NCBI RefSeq assembly: GCF_001613345.1
Contig: NZ_BDCE01000034.1
Coordinates: forward strand, 49,857-113,856
Origin: Nocardia uniformis NBRC 13702
Lineage (GTDB): Bacteria > Actinomycetota > Actinomycetes > Mycobacteriales > Mycobacteriaceae
Direction of reading: 5' to 3'
DNA length: 64,000 nt
The translations under genes were made by a program, and so were the position numbers. Numbering within the stretch: position 1 is the stretch's first letter; the number at the start of each line of letters is the position of its first letter. Of this stretch, positions 1-22,158 are shown piece by piece. Under the pieces are notes generated by a model, which made no database searches, was not told the origin of the DNA, and saw only the letters and a program-made list of their open reading frames with translations.

Positions 1-3000
1 ATCTTCGATATCGACACCCAGACTGGTGAAGGTCTCCCGAATGGCGGACTTGAAATCTGTGTCGTCCACCCGCGGGTAGCCGTCGAGTATGGCCAGCAGG
101 TCGACGCGCTGGCCCTGTGCCTGCAGGCGGGTGCCCACGGCGTGCGCCAGCTTGCCGCCGAGCGACCAGCCGAGCAGGCGGTAGGGGCCTTCCGGCTGCG
201 CCCGGCGGATTTCGGCGACATAGCGATTCGCGATATCGGCCAGGGAGTCCGGCGCGTAGTCGTCCTCGGTCAGGGCCGGGGTCTGGATGCCCAGGATGGG
301 CTGTTCGGCGGGCAGGTAGCGGGTGAATCCCGAATAGCACCAGGACAATCCGCCGAGCGGGTGGATGACGAACAGCGGTGGCCGCGCGTCCGCCGCGTCG
401 ATCGACGGATCGGGGGCCCGCAGCGGCAACAGCACGCCCAGTGCGGCGGCCACGGCGGCCTCGGCATCCTGCTCCGATTCCAGCAGTACGCCGATCTGGC
501 GGGCCAGCCCGGAGACGGTGGCGTCACCGAAGAAGGTGGCGACCGCGAGCCGTGCGCCGGTGAGCGCCTGCAACTTGCCGACCACCTGCATGGCCAGCAG
601 CGAATTGCCACCGAGCGCGAAGAAGTCGTCGTCGGCGCCCGCCTGCTCCACACCGAGTACCTCGGTGAAGGCGGCGGCGACCGCTTCCTCCAGCGGGGTC
701 GACGGTGCCCGGTATTCGCGTTGTGCCAGTACCGGTTCCGGCAGTGCGTTGCGGTCGAGTTTGCCGACCGGGGTCAGCGGGACCTCGTCGAGCACCACGA
801 TGGCCGCGGGCACCATATGCGGCGGCAGGGTGTGCGCCGCGAAATCGGTGAGTGCGTCCGGGTTCACGGCCCGGCCGGGCTTGCCCAGCACGTAGGACAC
901 CAGCATGGTGACGCCGGCCGGGTTCTTGCGGCCCAGCGTGATGGCGAAGTCCACATCCTCGTGGCTCGTCAGCACCGCGTCGATCTCACCGAGTTCGATG
1001 CGGAAGCCGCGAATCTTGACCTGGAAGTCGGTGCGGCCCACGTAGTCCAGTTCCCACGGCACCGACGGGTGCGCGCGATTGCCGGACCGGTCCTGCGGTT
1101 CGGCGTACCAGCGCACCACGTCACCGGTGCGGTACATGCGTGAACCCGGTGCGCCCCAGGGATTCGCGACGAAGCGTTCGGCCGTCAGTCCGGAGCGGTT
1201 GCGGTAACCGCGCGCCAGCGCGCCGCCGGCCAGGTACAGCTCACCCGCGACACCCGGCGGCACCGGGTGCAGGCGCGCGTCGAGCACCAGGGCAGACATG
1301 CCGTGTACCGGTGTGCCGATGGTGATGTGGCGACCCGGCGTCAGCTGTGCGTACGAGGAGATAATGGTGGTCTCGGTGGGTCCGTACGCATTGTGGTAGA
1401 CCCGGCCCGGCTGCCATTTGGCCAGCAGTTCCGGTGTGGTGACATCGCCACCGATGGAGATCATTTCGAGCTGATCCAGATCGGCCGGATCCATGGTGCC
1501 GAGCACGGCCGGGGTGATGATGGCGTGCGTAACCTGTTCGGCCCGCATGAGTTCGGCCAGTTCGGCACCGCCCATGATCTCCGCGGGCACGATCACCAGG
1601 GCCGCGCCGGTGTAGAAGGCGCACACCCATTCCAGCACCGACGGGTCGAAGCTGGGTGAGCAGATGTGCAGCATCCGGTGATCGGGTCGCAGGTCGTAAC
1701 GCGAGGTGGCGTAGTCGGCGAGCCCACCGACACCGGCGTGGGTGACCACGACGCCCTTGGGCTTTCCGGTGGAGCCCGAGGTATAGATCATGTACGCCGG
1801 ATGCCGCATACGCAGCGGCGCACGACGATCCGCGTCGGTCACCGGATCGCTGGACTTGGCGCCCACCAATTGATCGGTGGCCGGATCGTCCATGACGAGC
1901 CAATCCAGCTCGGCGGGCAGGGTATCGGCGAAGGCGTTCGAGGTGAGGCCCAGGACCGCGCCGGAATCGGTGACCATATGACGGACCCGGTCCTCCGGGT
2001 AGGTCGGGTCGATGGGCACGTGCGCGCCACCGGCCTTGGCAATGGCCAGAATGGCCATGACCATGCCGAGTGAACGCGGGAAGGCCACGGCGACCAGCTT
2101 TTCCGGTCCGACGCCACGGTCGATGAGCACCCGCGCCAGGCGCGACGAGTAGTCGTCGAGGCTGCCGTAGGAGATGGCGCTGCCGCGCCAGCGCACGGCG
2201 ACCCGGTCGCGGCCGAACCGCAGGCCCGCGGTGAGCAGATCGGGCAGGAGCCCGGTGGCCATGATGTCATCGCCGTGCACATGGGTGAGCAGGTCGTATT
2301 CGGTCCGGTCGAGCAGCGGCAGATCACCGACCGGAAGTTCGCGGCGAGCGGTGATCTCTTCGAGCAGGGCGGTGAACCGCTGGGCGAATACCTCGACGGT
2401 GGCCTCGTCGAAAAGGTCACGAGCGTAGGTGAATACGGCGTACATGCCGGCATCGCCGGTCTCGCGGAGGGCGAGCGCCAGATCGAATTGCGATGTCTCG
2501 GCGCCGGATTCGAGCGGGCTGATGCGCAGGCCGGGCAGTTCGAAACTGCTGTCCTGCAGGTTCTGGAAGGCCAGCATGACCTGGAACAGCGGATTGCGCG
2601 CGGTGGAGCGTTCCGGATTGAGTACCTCGACGAGGCGCTCGAAGGGAATATCGGCGTGCGCGAACGCCTGCAGGTCGGTGTCCTTGACCGCCGCGAGGAG
2701 TTCGTCGAAGGTCAGCTCGCCCGGAACCCGGGTGCGCAGCACCAGGGTATTGACGAACATGCCGATCACATCGTCGAGTTCGGCCTCGCCACGGCCCGCG
2801 ATGGGGGTGCCGATGGCGATATCGCCGGTGCCGGACAGCCGCGCCAGGAAGATCGCGAGGGCGGTGTGCACGACCATGAACATGGTGGCGCCCTGCTCGC
2901 GAGCAATGGTTTGCAGGCCCTGCTGGATTTCGGCGCTGATCGGGAAGGTGACGGTGCCACCGCGCAGGGATGCCACCGGCGGGCGCGGGCGATCGGCCGG

Positions 3001-6000
3001 CAGGTTCAGCTCATCCGGCAGGTCGGCCAGGGCGGTGCGCCAGTAGTCGGTCTGGGCGGACAGCAGGCTGTCCGGATCGTCCTCGGCACCGAGCACCTCG
3101 CGCTGCCAGAGCGTGTAATCCGCGTACTGCACAGGCAGCGGAGCCCAGGCCGGGGCATCACCATTGGCGCGGGACGCGTACGCCACCATGACATCTCGGG
3201 TCAGCGGGCCCATGGACCAGCCGTCGGCGCTGATGTGGTGGGCGACGAAGACGAGCACATGCTCGATGTCCTCGGCGTCGACGCGGAACAGGTTTGCCCG
3301 CAGTGGCACCTCGGAGGTCACATCGAATCCCGATGCGGCCACCTCGGTAATGCGGTCGCGCAGTTCGGCTCCGCCGACCCGGATCGGGGTGAGATCCGGA
3401 ATCGCCTGCGCCGCAGGCAGGATCACCTGCTGGGCGGCGCCGCCGACCTGCGGGTAGATGGTGCGCAGGGTTTCGTGGCGGCCGATCACGTCCGCGACCG
3501 CCTGTTGCAGTGCGGCGGTATCCAGTTCGCCGGTGAGGCGGACGGCGACCGGGATGTTGTAGGCCGCCGAAGTGGTGTCGAACTGGTTCAGGAACCACAT
3601 GCGCTGCTGGGCCAGCGACAGCGGAACGAATTCCGGTCGCGGTCCGGCGGTGAGAGCCTTGCGGCCCGCGCCCGCGTGCTTTTCGACGCGGGCGGCCAAG
3701 CCCGCCACGGTGGTGGATTCGAACAGGGCGCGTACGGGGACGCGAGTGTCGAGGGCGGCACCGATACGGGCCGCTACCTGAGTGGCGAGCAGTGAGTTGC
3801 CGCCGAGGGCGAAGAAATCGTCATCCGCGCCCACCTGCTCGGCACCGAGCACGTCGGCGAAGACACCCGCCACGATCTCTTCGATGGGGGTGGAGGGTGC
3901 GCGGAACGCGGTGGACTCGAATTCCGGTTCCGGCAAGGCCTTTCGATCGAGTTTGCCGTTGACGTTCAACGGCAGGGCGTCGAGGACCACGAAGGCCGAC
4001 GGCACCATGTAGGACGGCAAGGCCGCCGACAAGGTCGACTTCACCGCAGCCACGTCTACGGCCGAAGCAAAACCTTCCGTCATTCCGGCGTGCTTTTGGC
4101 CGGAATCCACCGCTGTCAGGACCGGTGCCTCGGAATGTGGATCCCGGACAAAAGCATGCCGGGATGACGAGAGGGACTCAGACGTGGAGGACGAGGACGA
4201 CTCGGTGGGCACCAGGTACGCCACCAGACGGTCGCCCGTGCGCTGATCGGACTTCGCGATGACCGCGGTCTGCGCGATCTCCGGCAACGCCAACAGCGCC
4301 GCTTCGATCTCGCCGAGTTCGATACGGAAACCACGGATTTTGACCTGGAAGTCGGTGCGGCCCCGGTATTCCAGCTCGCCGTTGGTACTCCAGGCGACGA
4401 GATCACCCGTGCGGTACATGCGGGAGCCATCGGTGCCGAACGGGTTCGCGACGAAGCGGTCGGCGGTGAGGTCGGGACGATCGAAGTAGCCGCGCGCCAA
4501 TTGCGCACCGGCCAGGTACAACTCGCCGGACACACCCGTCGGGACCGGTCGCAGGCGCGAATCCAGGACGTAGACCTGGCTATTGGACTCCGGCACGCCG
4601 ATGGAGACCGAACCCTGATCGGCGTCGGTGACCCGGTGCGTGGTGATGGACACCGCCGCCTCGGTCGGGCCGTACAGGTTGAACAGCGTGGCGGCCGGGT
4701 TGGCGGTGCGGAAACGCTGGGCGACGCTCGCGGGCAGCGCCTCACCGATGGCGAGGACGCGGCGCAGCGAATGAGCGAGGGCCCCACCGGATTCGGTGAG
4801 CAGCGCATCGAGCATCGACGGGACGGCGTGCAAGGTGGTGACCTGCGCACGGGCCATGAGCTCGTTCAGGTACGCCGGATCGCGATGGCCATCGGGCGCG
4901 GCAATGACCAGGCGGCCACCGGAGACGGCGGCCGACCAGAACTCCCACACCGAGAGATCGAAGGTCGCGGCGGTCTTGAGCAGCACGACGTTATCGGCAC
5001 CGAGCTCGAACTCCGCTGTCTTCCACTGCAACTGGTTGGCGATCGCGGCGTGCGGCAGCGCCACACCCTTGGGCCGACCGGTCGAACCGGAGGTGAAGAT
5101 GACATACGCCGTATGGGCCGGATGCAGCGGGGTAATGCGCTCGGCATCGGAAACCGGATGGGCGTCAACCCAGTTCAGGTCGAGTTCGTCGATGCGCACC
5201 AGCGGTGCGGCACCGGAGGTGAACCCGGCTTCGGCGTTGGTCAGCACACAGATCGGTGCCGCGGTCTCGAGAATGTAGTCCGTACGCTCGGCGGCCTGAT
5301 CCGGGTCGACCGGTACATACGCGCCACCCGCCACGGCGACCGCGTACATACCCACCACGAGGTCGACGGACCGCCGCAGTGCCAACGCGACCCGGTCCTC
5401 CGGACCCACGCCCAGGGAGATCAGGTATCGGGCCAGGCGATTCACCCGTTGACCGAGTTCGGCGTAGCTCAGTACCTCGCCGTCCGGACCGACCAGGGCG
5501 GTGGCGGCCGGATCGGCCGCCACGCTCGCATCCAGCAGCGAGGCCAGCGTCGCGGCGGAGAAGTGCCGCGCGGTGTCATTGCGTGCTTCGAGCAATTCGG
5601 CGCGTTCATCGGCGGTGAGCAGCTCGATATCGCCCACCCGCACCGAGGCGTCCGCCACAACGGCCGCGAGCAGGCGGGTCAGCCGCCGTACGAAGGTGGC
5701 GACGGTCTCGGCATCGAACAGATCGCTGGCGTAGGTGATGAAACCACCGATACCCGCCGGAGCACCGGATTCGTCGTAACCGTCGGACACGATGAGGTGC
5801 AGATCGAACTGCGATACATCGATATCGGTGTCCACACCGGCAATGGTGAGGTTGGGCAGTTCCAGGGCGGACCGGGCCATATTCTGGAAGGACAGGCCGA
5901 CCTGGAATATCGGATGGTGTGCGGTGGTGCGGGGCGGGTTCAGCACCTCGACCAGCCGCTCGAACGGAATATCGGCGTGCGAGAACGCCTGCAGGTCGAT

Positions 6001-9000
6001 TTCACGCTGCCGGGCCAGGACATCGGCGAAGGTATCGCCGCCGTCCAGACGGGTGCGGAAGACGACGGTATTGACGAACATGCCGATGAGGTCGTCGAGT
6101 TCGCGTTCACCGCGTCCGGCGACGGGCGTGCCGATGGCGATATCGCCGGAGCCGGACAGGCGCGCCAGCAGCGCCGCGAAGGCGGTGTGCACCACCATGA
6201 ACATGGTGGCGTTGTGCTCGCGAGCGAGCTGCACCAGTCCGGCGTGGGTGGCGGCGTCGATGGCCACCTCGACACGGGCGCCGGCCATCGAGGCGACCGC
6301 GGGGCGCGGTCGGTCGGTGGGCAGCTCGAGCAGATCGGGCAGGTCGGCCAGGGCCTGACGCCAGTAGTCGATCTGCTGGGCGGCAACCGATTCCGGATCG
6401 TGCTCGTCGCCGAGCACCGCGCGCTGCCAGAGCGCGTAGTCGGCGTACTGCACCGACAGCGGCTGCCAGCCGGGCTCGGCGCCGGCGGTGCGGGCGGCGT
6501 ACGCGGTCATGATGTCGCGCACCAGCGGACCCATGGAGGAGGCGTCGGCGGCGATATGGTGCGCCACCACCGCCAGGACGTATTCGCGGCGGGAACCGGG
6601 CGCGAGATCGGCGATCTCCAACAGCCGCACCCGGATCGGCACCTCGCGGGTGACGTCGAACGGCGTGGTCGCGAGTGCGTGGACCGCCGCGGTCGCCGCA
6701 TCCGCACTGACCCGAATGGGTTCCAGTCGCACGGCGGCCGCTTCCGCTCCGGCGGGCAATACCAATTGCACGGCACCGTCGGCGGTTTCGGGGTACACGG
6801 TGCGCAGCACCTCGTGCCGGGTCACCACATCGTCGAACGCCCGGCTCAGCGCCTCGGTGTCGAGACTGCCCGAAAGCCGCAGGGCGAATGGCAGATTGTA
6901 GGCGGCGGAGCCCGCCGATGCGGTGCCGTCGCCCAGATCCTCGAAGCGGTTGAGGAACCACATTCGCTGCTGCGCCAGCGACAGCGGCAACTGCTCCGGC
7001 CGCGCGATACTGCCGAGTTCGTGGGTACGGCCCTGGCGGGTACGGGATTCGACGGCCGAGGCCAGCGCCGCCACGGTGGGCGTCTCGAAGAGGGTGCGCA
7101 CCGGCACCCGGTCACCGATGGCCACCCCGAGCCGCGCCACCACCTGGGTGGCGACCAGCGAATTACCGCCGAGGGCGAAGAAGTCGTCGTCCGCACCGAC
7201 CCGGTCGATACCGAGTACCTCGGCGAAGACCCCGGCGATAATCTCCTCGACCGGCGTTGTGGGGGCCCGGAATTCGCGTCCGGTGAACGTCGGCGCGGGC
7301 AGGGCCTTGCGATCGAGCTTGCCGCTGGTATTCAGCGGGAAGGCGTCCAGGGCAACAATGGTGGCGGGGATCATGTAGGCGGGCAGCGAATCCGCCAGCC
7401 CGGCCAGTAGTTCCGTCTGCTCGATGACGGCACCCGGGGTGGGTACGGCGTAGGCGACGAGCTGATCACCGAGGTCGGACTGCATGACGAGCGCGACGGC
7501 GGCACTGATCGACGGCTGGGCCAGCAGCGCGGTTTCGATCTCACCGAGTTCGATGCGCTGGCCCCGGAATTTGACCTGGAAGTCGGTGCGGCCGATGTAG
7601 TCCAGCCGCTCGGGGCGATCGCCCTCGGCATCGCGCCAGACGACCAGGTCGCCGGTGCGGTACATGCGCCGACCGGTGCCGAAGGGGTTGGCGACGAAGC
7701 GATCCGAGGTCAGATCGGGGCGGCGCACATAGCCGCGCGCGAGCTGATCACCGGCCAGGTACAGCTCACCGGCCACCCCCGCCGGGACCGGCCGCAGTCG
7801 CGAATCCAGCACGTAGACCTGACTGTTCCACTGCGGCAGGCCGATCGGCACGGAGGAACGCTCATCGCCGCGCGCCTGCCAGTAGGTAATCGATACGGCG
7901 GCCTCGGTGGGGCCGTACAGATTGTGCACCCGCGCGGTGGAAATGGCGGCGAAGGAGGCCACCGTCTCCGGCGGCAGCGCCTCACCGATTACGAAGACAT
8001 CGCGCAGGCTCGCGATGGCACCCGGCGCGGTGTGGGCGGCGAATACCGTGAGCATGGACGGTACGAAATCGGTGACCGTAACACCCTCGCGGGCAATGGT
8101 TTCCGCCACGTACAGCGGATCCCGGTGCCCGTCGTGGGTGCCGACCACCAGTTTCGCACCGGCGCGCAGCGGCATGAAGTAGCCCCACAGCGATACATCG
8201 AAGGTGGTGGCGGTCTTCTGGAAGTAGATGTCCTCGGGGCCGAGCGGGTACTCGTGCAGCATCCAGGTGGTCTGATTGTGGATGGCGGCATGCGAGACCG
8301 CGACGCCCTTGGGGCGGCCGGTCGAACCCGAGGTGAAGATGACGTAGGCCGGATGATCCGGGCGCACGGGGCGCAATAGTTCGGTGGAAGAGACCGGTGC
8401 GGCGGAGAACCCGTTCAGGTGCAGAGCATCGACCCGCAGCACCGGGGTGCCCTCCGGCACCGCGACCTCATCGGCGCGGGTGGTCAGGACCGCCACCGGC
8501 TGCGCGGTCTCGAGAATGTGCGCAATGCGCTCGGCCGGGTGATCCGGGTCGAGCGGCACGTACGCGCCACCGGCGGTGCTAATGGCGTACATCCCGACCA
8601 CGAGGTCCAGGGAACGGCGAATGGCCAGGCCCACCAGCGATTCCGCACCGACGCCCTCGGCAATGAGCAGCCGGGCGAGGCGATTGACCCGCTCGTCGAA
8701 CTCCCGGTAGGTGAGCTGCGCGCCCTCGTAGGCGACCGCGACGGCGTCCGGATGCCGTTGCACCGCACGGCGGTATCCGTCGAGCAGCAGCTCCGGTGCG
8801 ATGGGGTAACGGGTGTCGTTCCAGCCGTGCAGTATGCGCTCGTGTTCGGAGGACTCGAGCAGATCGATATCACCCAGCGCGGTCTGCGGGTCGTCGACAA
8901 CGGCGGTCAGCATTCGCATGAAGCGGTCCGCGAAAACGGCCACGGTGGGCTCGTCGAACAGGTCGGTGGCGTAGGTGAACATGGCCGTCATGCCGTCGGT

Positions 9001-12000
9001 GCGCGGGATGACCGACAGTTGGAGGTCGAATTTCGCTACCGCGCCGTCGAATTCGACAGCCTCGGCGGTGAGGCCGGGCAGTTCCAGGCGCGGTGTCTCG
9101 ATATTGTGGAAGAACAGCGCGACCTGGAACAGCGGGTGATGTGCCTGCGACCGCACCGGGTCGAGGACCTCCACCAACCGCTCGAACGGCAGCTCAGGAT
9201 ACGAGAACGCCGCGAGATCGGTCTCCTTCGTATTCTCCAGCAGTTCGGCGAAGGACGCCCCGGCATCGATCCGAGTGCGCAGCACCAGTGTGTTGACGAA
9301 CATGCCGATGAGATCATCGAGTTCGCGTTCACCGCGGCCCGCGACCGGCGTACCGATCACAATGTCGTCGGTGCCGGTCAGGCGTGCCAGCAGCGCCGCC
9401 AGGGCGCTGTGCACGACCATGAACGGTGAGGCGCCGCGGCCGTGGGCGAGCTCGTCGAGACGCGACTGCAGGGCGGCATCGATCTCGAACGAGTACACCG
9501 CGCCCCGGCCGGAGGCGATGGACGGCCGCTGCCGGTCGGCGGGCAGGTCGAGGCGATCCGGGATCCCCGCCAAAGTCTCACGCCAGTAACTGATCTGGGT
9601 ATGCGCGAGCGACGCCGAGTCCTGCTCATCACCCAGTAGTGCGCGCTGCCACAGCGCGTAATCGGCGTACTGCACCAGCAGTGGCGCCCACGTCGGCTCC
9701 TCACCACCGCGCCGAGCGAAGAAGGCCGCCAACAGATCCCGCATGAACGGGCCCACCGAGGCACCGTCGGCGGCGATATGGTGCACGACCACGGCGATCA
9801 CGTAGTCGTCGAGACCGATCTCGGCCAGCTCGATCCGCAGCGGCACCTGGCTGGATACATCGAAACCCTCGACGGCCAGCCCGGTCAGCCACTCGGCGAC
9901 CAGCGATGGATCCACAGCCTGCGGTGTCAGATCCGGAATCGCCTGTTCCGCAGGCAGAATCACCTGGTAGCCGGTGCCGTCGACGGCCGGGTACACGGTG
10001 CGCAGCGACTCGTGCCGTTCGACCAGATCGCCGATGGCGGCGCGTAGCGCGGGAATATCGAGCGCACCGGTCAGCCGGATGGCGAACGGAATATTGTTGG
10101 CGGCCGAGGCCGTATCGAACTGGTTGAGGAACCACATGCGCTGCTGTGCCAGCGACAGCGGGATGCGATCCGGGCGTGGCTGTGGAGTCAGTGCGGGGCG
10201 ACCGCCCTCGCCCACAATGGGTGCGAGCTGCGCGGCCAGACCCGCGACGGTCGGCGCCGTGAAGATCATCCGCGCCGGGACGCGCGCGGAAATCTCCGCA
10301 CCCAGCCGAGCCGCGACCCGCGTGGCAATAAGCGAATTGCCGCCCAGTTCGAAGAAGTCGTCGTCCGCGCCGATCGGAACGGCCGGATCGAGGAGCTCGG
10401 CGAATACCGCCGCGACCATTTCCTCGAGGCGACCGGCGGGCGCGCGAAATTCTTTGGTGCGCAATTGCGGTTCGGGCAGCGCCCGACGATCCAGCTTGCC
10501 CACCGGGGTCAGCGGAATGGCGTCGAGCACCATAATGGTGGTGGGCACCATATGCGCGGGCAGGCTCTGCTCGGCGTAGACGGTCAGCTCATCGGTATCC
10601 ACGGCCGCCCCGGCCGCGGCGTGCACGTAGGCGGCCAGAATCGTTGCGCCGGTATCGAGTTTATGTCCGACGGTGACCGCGAAGTCCACGCTGTCGTGCG
10701 AACCCAGCACCGCGTCGATCTCGCCCAATTCGATACGGAAGCCGCGGATCTTCACCTGGAAGTCATTGCGGCCCAGGTATTCCACATCACCGGTGGAGGT
10801 GCGCCGCACCAGATCGCCGGTCCGGTACAGCCGGGAACCGCTGGGGTCGAACGGATTGGCCACGAACCGCCCGGCCGTGAGGCTCGATCGCTCGTGGTAA
10901 CCGCGCGCCACCTGCGCGCCGCAGACGTACAGCTCCCCCACCGCGCCGTCGAGCACCGGCGCGAGCCGCTCATCGAGGACGTGTTCGGTGACACCGCGCA
11001 CCGGCGCGCCGATGGTGACCAGTTCACCCGGCACCAGTGGTGCGCTGATATTGGTCATGATGGTGGTTTCGGTGGGCCCGTAGCCGTTGTAGAACTCCCG
11101 GGTCGCACCGCCCGCGATGGGAAGTACCCAGCGCCGCACCAGATCCGGCGGACAGGCCTCGCCACCGGCGACGACGACACGCAGATCGTCCAGTCCGGCC
11201 GGATCCACCGAGGCCAGGGCGGCCGGGGTGATGAAGGCGTGCGTCACCCGCTCGCGACGCAGCAGCGCCGCCAGTTCATCGCCGCCGAGCACCTCGGGCG
11301 AGGCGACCACCAGGGTGCCCGCGCCACCGAGCGCCAGCAGCAGTTCCAGTACCGACGCGTCGAAGGACGGCGAGGCGAAATGCAGTGCCCGTGACTCGGT
11401 TCCGGTCCGGTAGCGCTCGCGCTGCTCATCGCAGAAGCCGGACAGACCGGCCTGCGTGACCACCACGCCCTTGGGCAGACCGGTGGAGCCGGAGGTATAG
11501 ATGACATAGGCCGGATGTTCGGCACGCAATGGCCGCACCCGATCGCCGGAGGTAATGGCCTCCGCCGAATACGCCGCCACCCGCTGGGCGAAGTCGGCGG
11601 TATCGATGGTCAGCCATTCGACCTCATCGGTCAGGTCACCCCGCACCTCGGCGACGGTGAGTCCGAGCACCGCCCGGGAGTCGGTGACCATATGCGCGAC
11701 GCGATCGGCCGGATAGTTCGGGTCGACCGACACATATCCGGCACCGGTCTTGGCGATGGCCCATACGGCGAGGACGGAATCGAGCGAGCGCGGAATGCCG
11801 ACGGCGACAAGATCCTCGGGCCCGACGCCGCGGTCGATGAGCAGCCGGGCCAGCCGGGTCGACCGTTCATCGAGTTCGGCATAGGTGAGCGCGCCGAGTG
11901 TCGCGGCCGCGTCGGCGTAGACGAGGGCGGTCCCGCTCGGATTGGCCTCGACCGCCGACGCCATGAGCTGCGGGAGAGTGGTGACCCGGGGGCGGCGGGT

Positions 12001-12033
12001 CCGGGTGGGCCGCTGGCGGACGGGGCGGGTCAT
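1..12033 (-). CDS. Nonribosomal peptide synthetase, four A-T modules with terminal thioesterase (3' end beyond window)
   Basis: The frame was checked at six points along the gene and is open to the left edge, giving 4,011 residues. Domain order with approximate residues: A 15-510, T 530-600, C 630-1065, A 1065-1570, T 1590-1660, C 1675-2110, A 2110-2690, T 2705-2770, C 2795-3210, A 3210-3740, T 3765-3835, then TE with GWSLGG. All four A domains carry TSGSTG-x-PKG and the T domains GGNSL. The C domains read HHIAADG, HHIAADA and HHISADG. There is no C domain before the first A. Specificity signatures read by eye are D-A-L-F-V-G-G-I-M, D-V-W-D-F-I-L-V-S, D-L-W-H-L-I-L-V-S and D-P-L-I-S-G-A-I-I; I recognise none well enough to name a substrate. 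The ATG at 12033 follows GGAAGGG; an in-frame GTG lies six codons upstream. It probably takes over the chain from the NRPS at 12434-21901. Confidence 0.95.
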   Translation of the reverse strand, partial: MTRPVRQRPTRTRRPRVTTLPQLMASAVEANPSGTALVYADAAATLGALTYAELDERSTRLARLLIDRGVGPEDLVAVGIPRSLDSVLAVWAIAKTGAGYVSVDPNYPADRVAHMVTDSRAVLGLTVAEVRGDLTDEVEWLTIDTADFAQRVAAYSAEAITSGDRVRPLRAEHPAYVIYTSGSTGLPKGVVVTQAGLSGFCDEQRERYRTGTESRALHFASPSFDASVLELLLALGGAGTLVVASPEVLGGDELAALLRRERVTHAFITPAALASVDPAGLDDLRVVVAGGEACPPDLVRRWVLPIAGGATREFYNGYGPTETTIMTNISAPLVPGELVTIGAPVRGVTEHVLDERLAPVLDGAVGELYVCGAQVARGYHERSSLTAGRFVANPFDPSGSRLYRTGDLVRRTSTGDVEYLGRNDFQVKIRGFRIELGEIDAVLGSHDSVDFAVTVGHKLDTGATILAAYVHAAAGAAVDTDELTVYAEQSLPAHMVPTTIMVLDAIPLTPVGKLDRRALPEPQLRTKEFRAPAGRLEEMVAAVFAELLDPAVPIGADDDFFELGGNSLIATRVAARLGAEISARVPARMIFTAPTVAGLAAQLAPIVGEGGRPALTPQPRPDRIPLSLAQQRMWFLNQFDTASAANNIPFAIRLTGALDIPALRAAIGDLVERHESLRTVYPAVDGTGYQVILPAEQAIPDLTPQAVDPSLVAEWLTGLAVEGFDVSSQVPLRIELAEIGLDDYVIAVVVHHIAADGASVGPFMRDLLAAFFARRGGEEPTWAPLLVQYADYALWQRALLGDEQDSASLAHTQISYWRETLAGIPDRLDLPADRQRPSIASGRGAVYSFEIDAALQSRLDELAHGRGASPFMVVHSALAALLARLTGTDDIVIGTPVAGRGERELDDLIGMFVNTLVLRTRIDAGASFAELLENTKETDLAAFSYPELPFERLVEVLDPVRSQAHHPLFQVALFFHNIETPRLELPGLTAEAVEFDGAVAKFDLQLSVIPRTDGMTAMFTYATDLFDEPTVAVFADRFMRMLTAVVDDPQTALGDIDLLESSEHERILHGWNDTRYPIAPELLLDGYRRAVQRHPDAVAVAYEGAQLTYREFDERVNRLARLLIAEGVGAESLVGLAIRRSLDLVVGMYAISTAGGAYVPLDPDHPAERIAHILETAQPVAVLTTRADEVAVPEGTPVLRVDALHLNGFSAAPVSSTELLRPVRPDHPAYVIFTSGSTGRPKGVAVSHAAIHNQTTWMLHEYPLGPEDIYFQKTATTFDVSLWGYFMPLRAGAKLVVGTHDGHRDPLYVAETIAREGVTVTDFVPSMLTVFAAHTAPGAIASLRDVFVIGEALPPETVASFAAISTARVHNLYGPTEAAVSITYWQARGDERSSVPIGLPQWNSQVYVLDSRLRPVPAGVAGELYLAGDQLARGYVRRPDLTSDRFVANPFGTGRRMYRTGDLVVWRDAEGDRPERLDYIGRTDFQVKFRGQRIELGEIETALLAQPSISAAVALVMQSDLGDQLVAYAVPTPGAVIEQTELLAGLADSLPAYMIPATIVALDAFPLNTSGKLDRKALPAPTFTGREFRAPTTPVEEIIAGVFAEVLGIDRVGADDDFFALGGNSLVATQVVARLGVAIGDRVPVRTLFETPTVAALASAVESRTRQGRTHELGSIARPEQLPLSLAQQRMWFLNRFEDLGDGTASAGSAAYNLPFALRLSGSLDTEALSRAFDDVVTRHEVLRTVYPETADGAVQLVLPAGAEAAAVRLEPIRVSADAATAAVHALATTPFDVTREVPIRVRLLEIADLAPGSRREYVLAVVAHHIAADASSMGPLVRDIMTAYAARTAGAEPGWQPLSVQYADYALWQRAVLGDEHDPESVAAQQIDYWRQALADLPDLLELPTDRPRPAVASMAGARVEVAIDAATHAGLVQLAREHNATMFMVVHTAFAALLARLSGSGDIAIGTPVAGRGERELDDLIGMFVNTVVFRTRLDGGDTFADVLARQREIDLQAFSHADIPFERLVEVLNPPRTTAHHPIFQVGLSFQNMARSALELPNLTIAGVDTDIDVSQFDLHLIVSDGYDESGAPAGIGGFITYASDLFDAETVATFVRRLTRLLAAVVADASVRVGDIELLTADERAELLEARNDTARHFSAATLASLLDASVAADPAATALVGPDGEVLSYAELGQRVNRLARYLISLGVGPEDRVALALRRSVDLVVGMYAVAVAGGAYVPVDPDQAAERTDYILETAAPICVLTNAEAGFTSGAAPLVRIDELDLNWVDAHPVSDAERITPLHPAHTAYVIFTSGSTGRPKGVALPHAAIANQLQWKTAEFELGADNVVLLKTAATFDLSVWEFWSAAVSGGRLVIAAPDGHRDPAYLNELMARAQVTTLHAVPSMLDALLTESGGALAHSLRRVLAIGEALPASVAQRFRTANPAATLFNLYGPTEAAVSITTHRVTDADQGSVSIGVPESNSQVYVLDSRLRPVPTGVSGELYLAGAQLARGYFDRPDLTADRFVANPFGTDGSRMYRTGDLVAWSTNGELEYRGRTDFQVKIRGFRIELGEIEAALLALPEIAQTAVIAKSDQRTGDRLVAYLVPTESSSSSTSESLSSSRHAFVRDPHSEAPVLTAVDSGQKHAGMTEGFASAVDVAAVKSTLSAALPSYMVPSAFVVLDALPLNVNGKLDRKALPEPEFESTAFRAPSTPIEEIVAGVFADVLGAEQVGADDDFFALGGNSLLATQVAARIGAALDTRVPVRALFESTTVAGLAARVEKHAGAGRKALTAGPRPEFVPLSLAQQRMWFLNQFDTTSAAYNIPVAVRLTGELDTAALQQAVADVIGRHETLRTIYPQVGGAAQQVILPAAQAIPDLTPIRVGGAELRDRITEVAASGFDVTSEVPLRANLFRVDAEDIEHVLVFVAHHISADGWSMGPLTRDVMVAYASRANGDAPAWAPLPVQYADYTLWQREVLGAEDDPDSLLSAQTDYWRTALADLPDELNLPADRPRPPVASLRGGTVTFPISAEIQQGLQTIAREQGATMFMVVHTALAIFLARLSGTGDIAIGTPIAGRGEAELDDVIGMFVNTLVLRTRVPGELTFDELLAAVKDTDLQAFAHADIPFERLVEVLNPERSTARNPLFQVMLAFQNLQDSSFELPGLRISPLESGAETSQFDLALALRETGDAGMYAVFTYARDLFDEATVEVFAQRFTALLEEITARRELPVGDLPLLDRTEYDLLTHVHGDDIMATGLLPDLLTAGLRFGRDRVAVRWRGSAISYGSLDDYSSRLARVLIDRGVGPEKLVAVAFPRSLGMVMAILAIAKAGGAHVPIDPTYPEDRVRHMVTDSGAVLGLTSNAFADTLPAELDWLVMDDPATDQLVGAKSSDPVTDADRRAPLRMRHPAYMIYTSGSTGKPKGVVVTHAGVGGLADYATSRYDLRPDHRMLHICSPSFDPSVLEWVCAFYTGAALVIVPAEIMGGAELAELMRAEQVTHAIITPAVLGTMDPADLDQLEMISIGGDVTTPELLAKWQPGRVYHNAYGPTETTIISSYAQLTPGRHITIGTPVHGMSALVLDARLHPVPPGVAGELYLAGGALARGYRNRSGLTAERFVANPWGAPGSRMYRTGDVVRWYAEPQDRSGNRAHPSVPWELDYVGRTDFQVKIRGFRIELGEIDAVLTSHEDVDFAITLGRKNPAGVTMLVSYVLGKPGRAVNPDALTDFAAHTLPPHMVPAAIVVLDEVPLTPVGKLDRNALPEPVLAQREYRAPSTPLEEAVAAAFTEVLGVEQAGADDDFFALGGNSLLAMQVVGKLQALTGARLAVATFFGDATVSGLARQIGVLLESEQDAEAAVAAALGVLLPLRAPDPSIDAADARPPLFVIHPLGGLSWCYSGFTRYLPAEQPILGIQTPALTEDDYAPDSLADIANRYVAEIRRAQPEGPYRLLGWSLGGKLAHAVGTRLQAQGQRVDLLAILDGYPRVDDTDFKSAIRETFTSLGVDIED
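4079..4168. repeat. Palindromic repeat inserted in frame within an NRPS adenylation domain
   Basis: This 90-bp imperfect palindrome has outer arms GTCATTCCGGC and GCCGGGATGAC and inner arms GGCCGGAATCCAC and GTGGATCCCGGAC. It lies in the C-terminal subdomain of the third A domain, between LVAYLVPTE and the MVPSAF motif. It is translated in frame and contributes about 30 residues, including [12 protein letters not shown] second copy of the same family is at 12289-12368 in the intergenic gap. The host frame stays open through it. Confidence 0.85.
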
Positions 12034-12228
12034 ACCCGGGACCCTTCCCACGTCAGCGTGCGCTGCTTTCCGATTGCCCGACCCATCAACTCGCCTCATC
12101 CTTGCCGTCTACGTATGTGCTGCGCCGGGGCGCACATCCTGCTTCATCGGCCATGCGCGCGCCGACCGTTACCTGACCCTGGTTATCCCGGCTTTTCCGC
12201 GACCGCACCTGTTACGAGCCTGACATAC

Positions 12229-12254
12229 GGCCGCCGGTCTTCGGTCCGGCGGCC
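12229..12254 (-). terminator. Hairpin after the upstream NRPS gene
   Basis: GGCCGCCGG pairs perfectly with CCGGCGGCC across an 8-base loop, about 180 bases downstream of the upstream NRPS stop codon. There is no T-tract, which is common for actinobacterial terminators, so its role as a terminator is an inference. Confidence 0.45.
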
Positions 12255-12288
12255 ACCCGACCCGAATGGCCCGGCGGGTATCCCACTC

Positions 12289-12368
12289 GTCATCCCGGCG
12301 TGCTTTCGGCCGGAATCCACACCTCTCCATACAAGTGTGGATTCCGGCCAAAAGCATGCCGGAATGAC
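12289..12368. repeat. Palindromic repeat, intergenic copy
   Basis: This 80-bp near-perfect palindrome has outer arms GTCATCCCGGC and GCCGGAATGAC and inner arms GGCCGGAATCCACAC and GTGTGGATTCCGGCC. It is the same family as the copy at 4079-4168, which lies inside the downstream NRPS coding sequence. The arms are much better conserved than the centre, as expected of a mobile or structure-selected palindromic element. Confidence 0.85.
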
Positions 12369-12433
12369 GGGGAGAACGCCATCCCGCAGCGCCGGGGAAC
12401 GCCGGGTTCGCACGCCACGGCCCGCGGCATGCC

Positions 12434-21901
<9,468 letters not shown>

Positions 21902-22158
21902 TCGAGCTAGTTCACCTCTCGCGTTCATCAGGTCCGCACGGCCGAAGCGAATTGGGCCCCCGCCCAGACGGTCACGAGCCTTCCGTCCGCGAGCCTGCGG
22001 TCCGAGCAATCCTATATGGGGGAATCGGTGCGGCGGAGACCGCCCGAGCTCCCTCTACCCATCGGTACGAGGGTGTGCAGGTGTTGCAGGGTTCACTCGA
22101 TGCAGTGACATACACCACAGGTCAGGCTAGCGCGGCGCTGTGCGCCGACACCATCGGG

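Larger units (their letters stand above)
12034..12433. other. Intergenic region between the two NRPS genes
   Basis: No gene is supported in these 400 bases. The region holds a perfect 9-bp hairpin at 12229-12254 and the second copy of the palindromic repeat at 12289-12368. The remaining roughly 195 bases next to the downstream NRPS start presumably carry its promoter or leader, but I cannot assign -35/-10 boxes. ORFs crossing the gap are frame shadows. Confidence 0.5.

Noticed and set aside
11240..12033. Possibility that the two NRPS genes are one gene broken by a sequencing frameshift
   Set aside because: The first NRPS ends with a real stop after a degraded A domain, and the second begins with a complete A domain from its N-terminus, with 400 non-coding bases between them containing a hairpin and a repeat.
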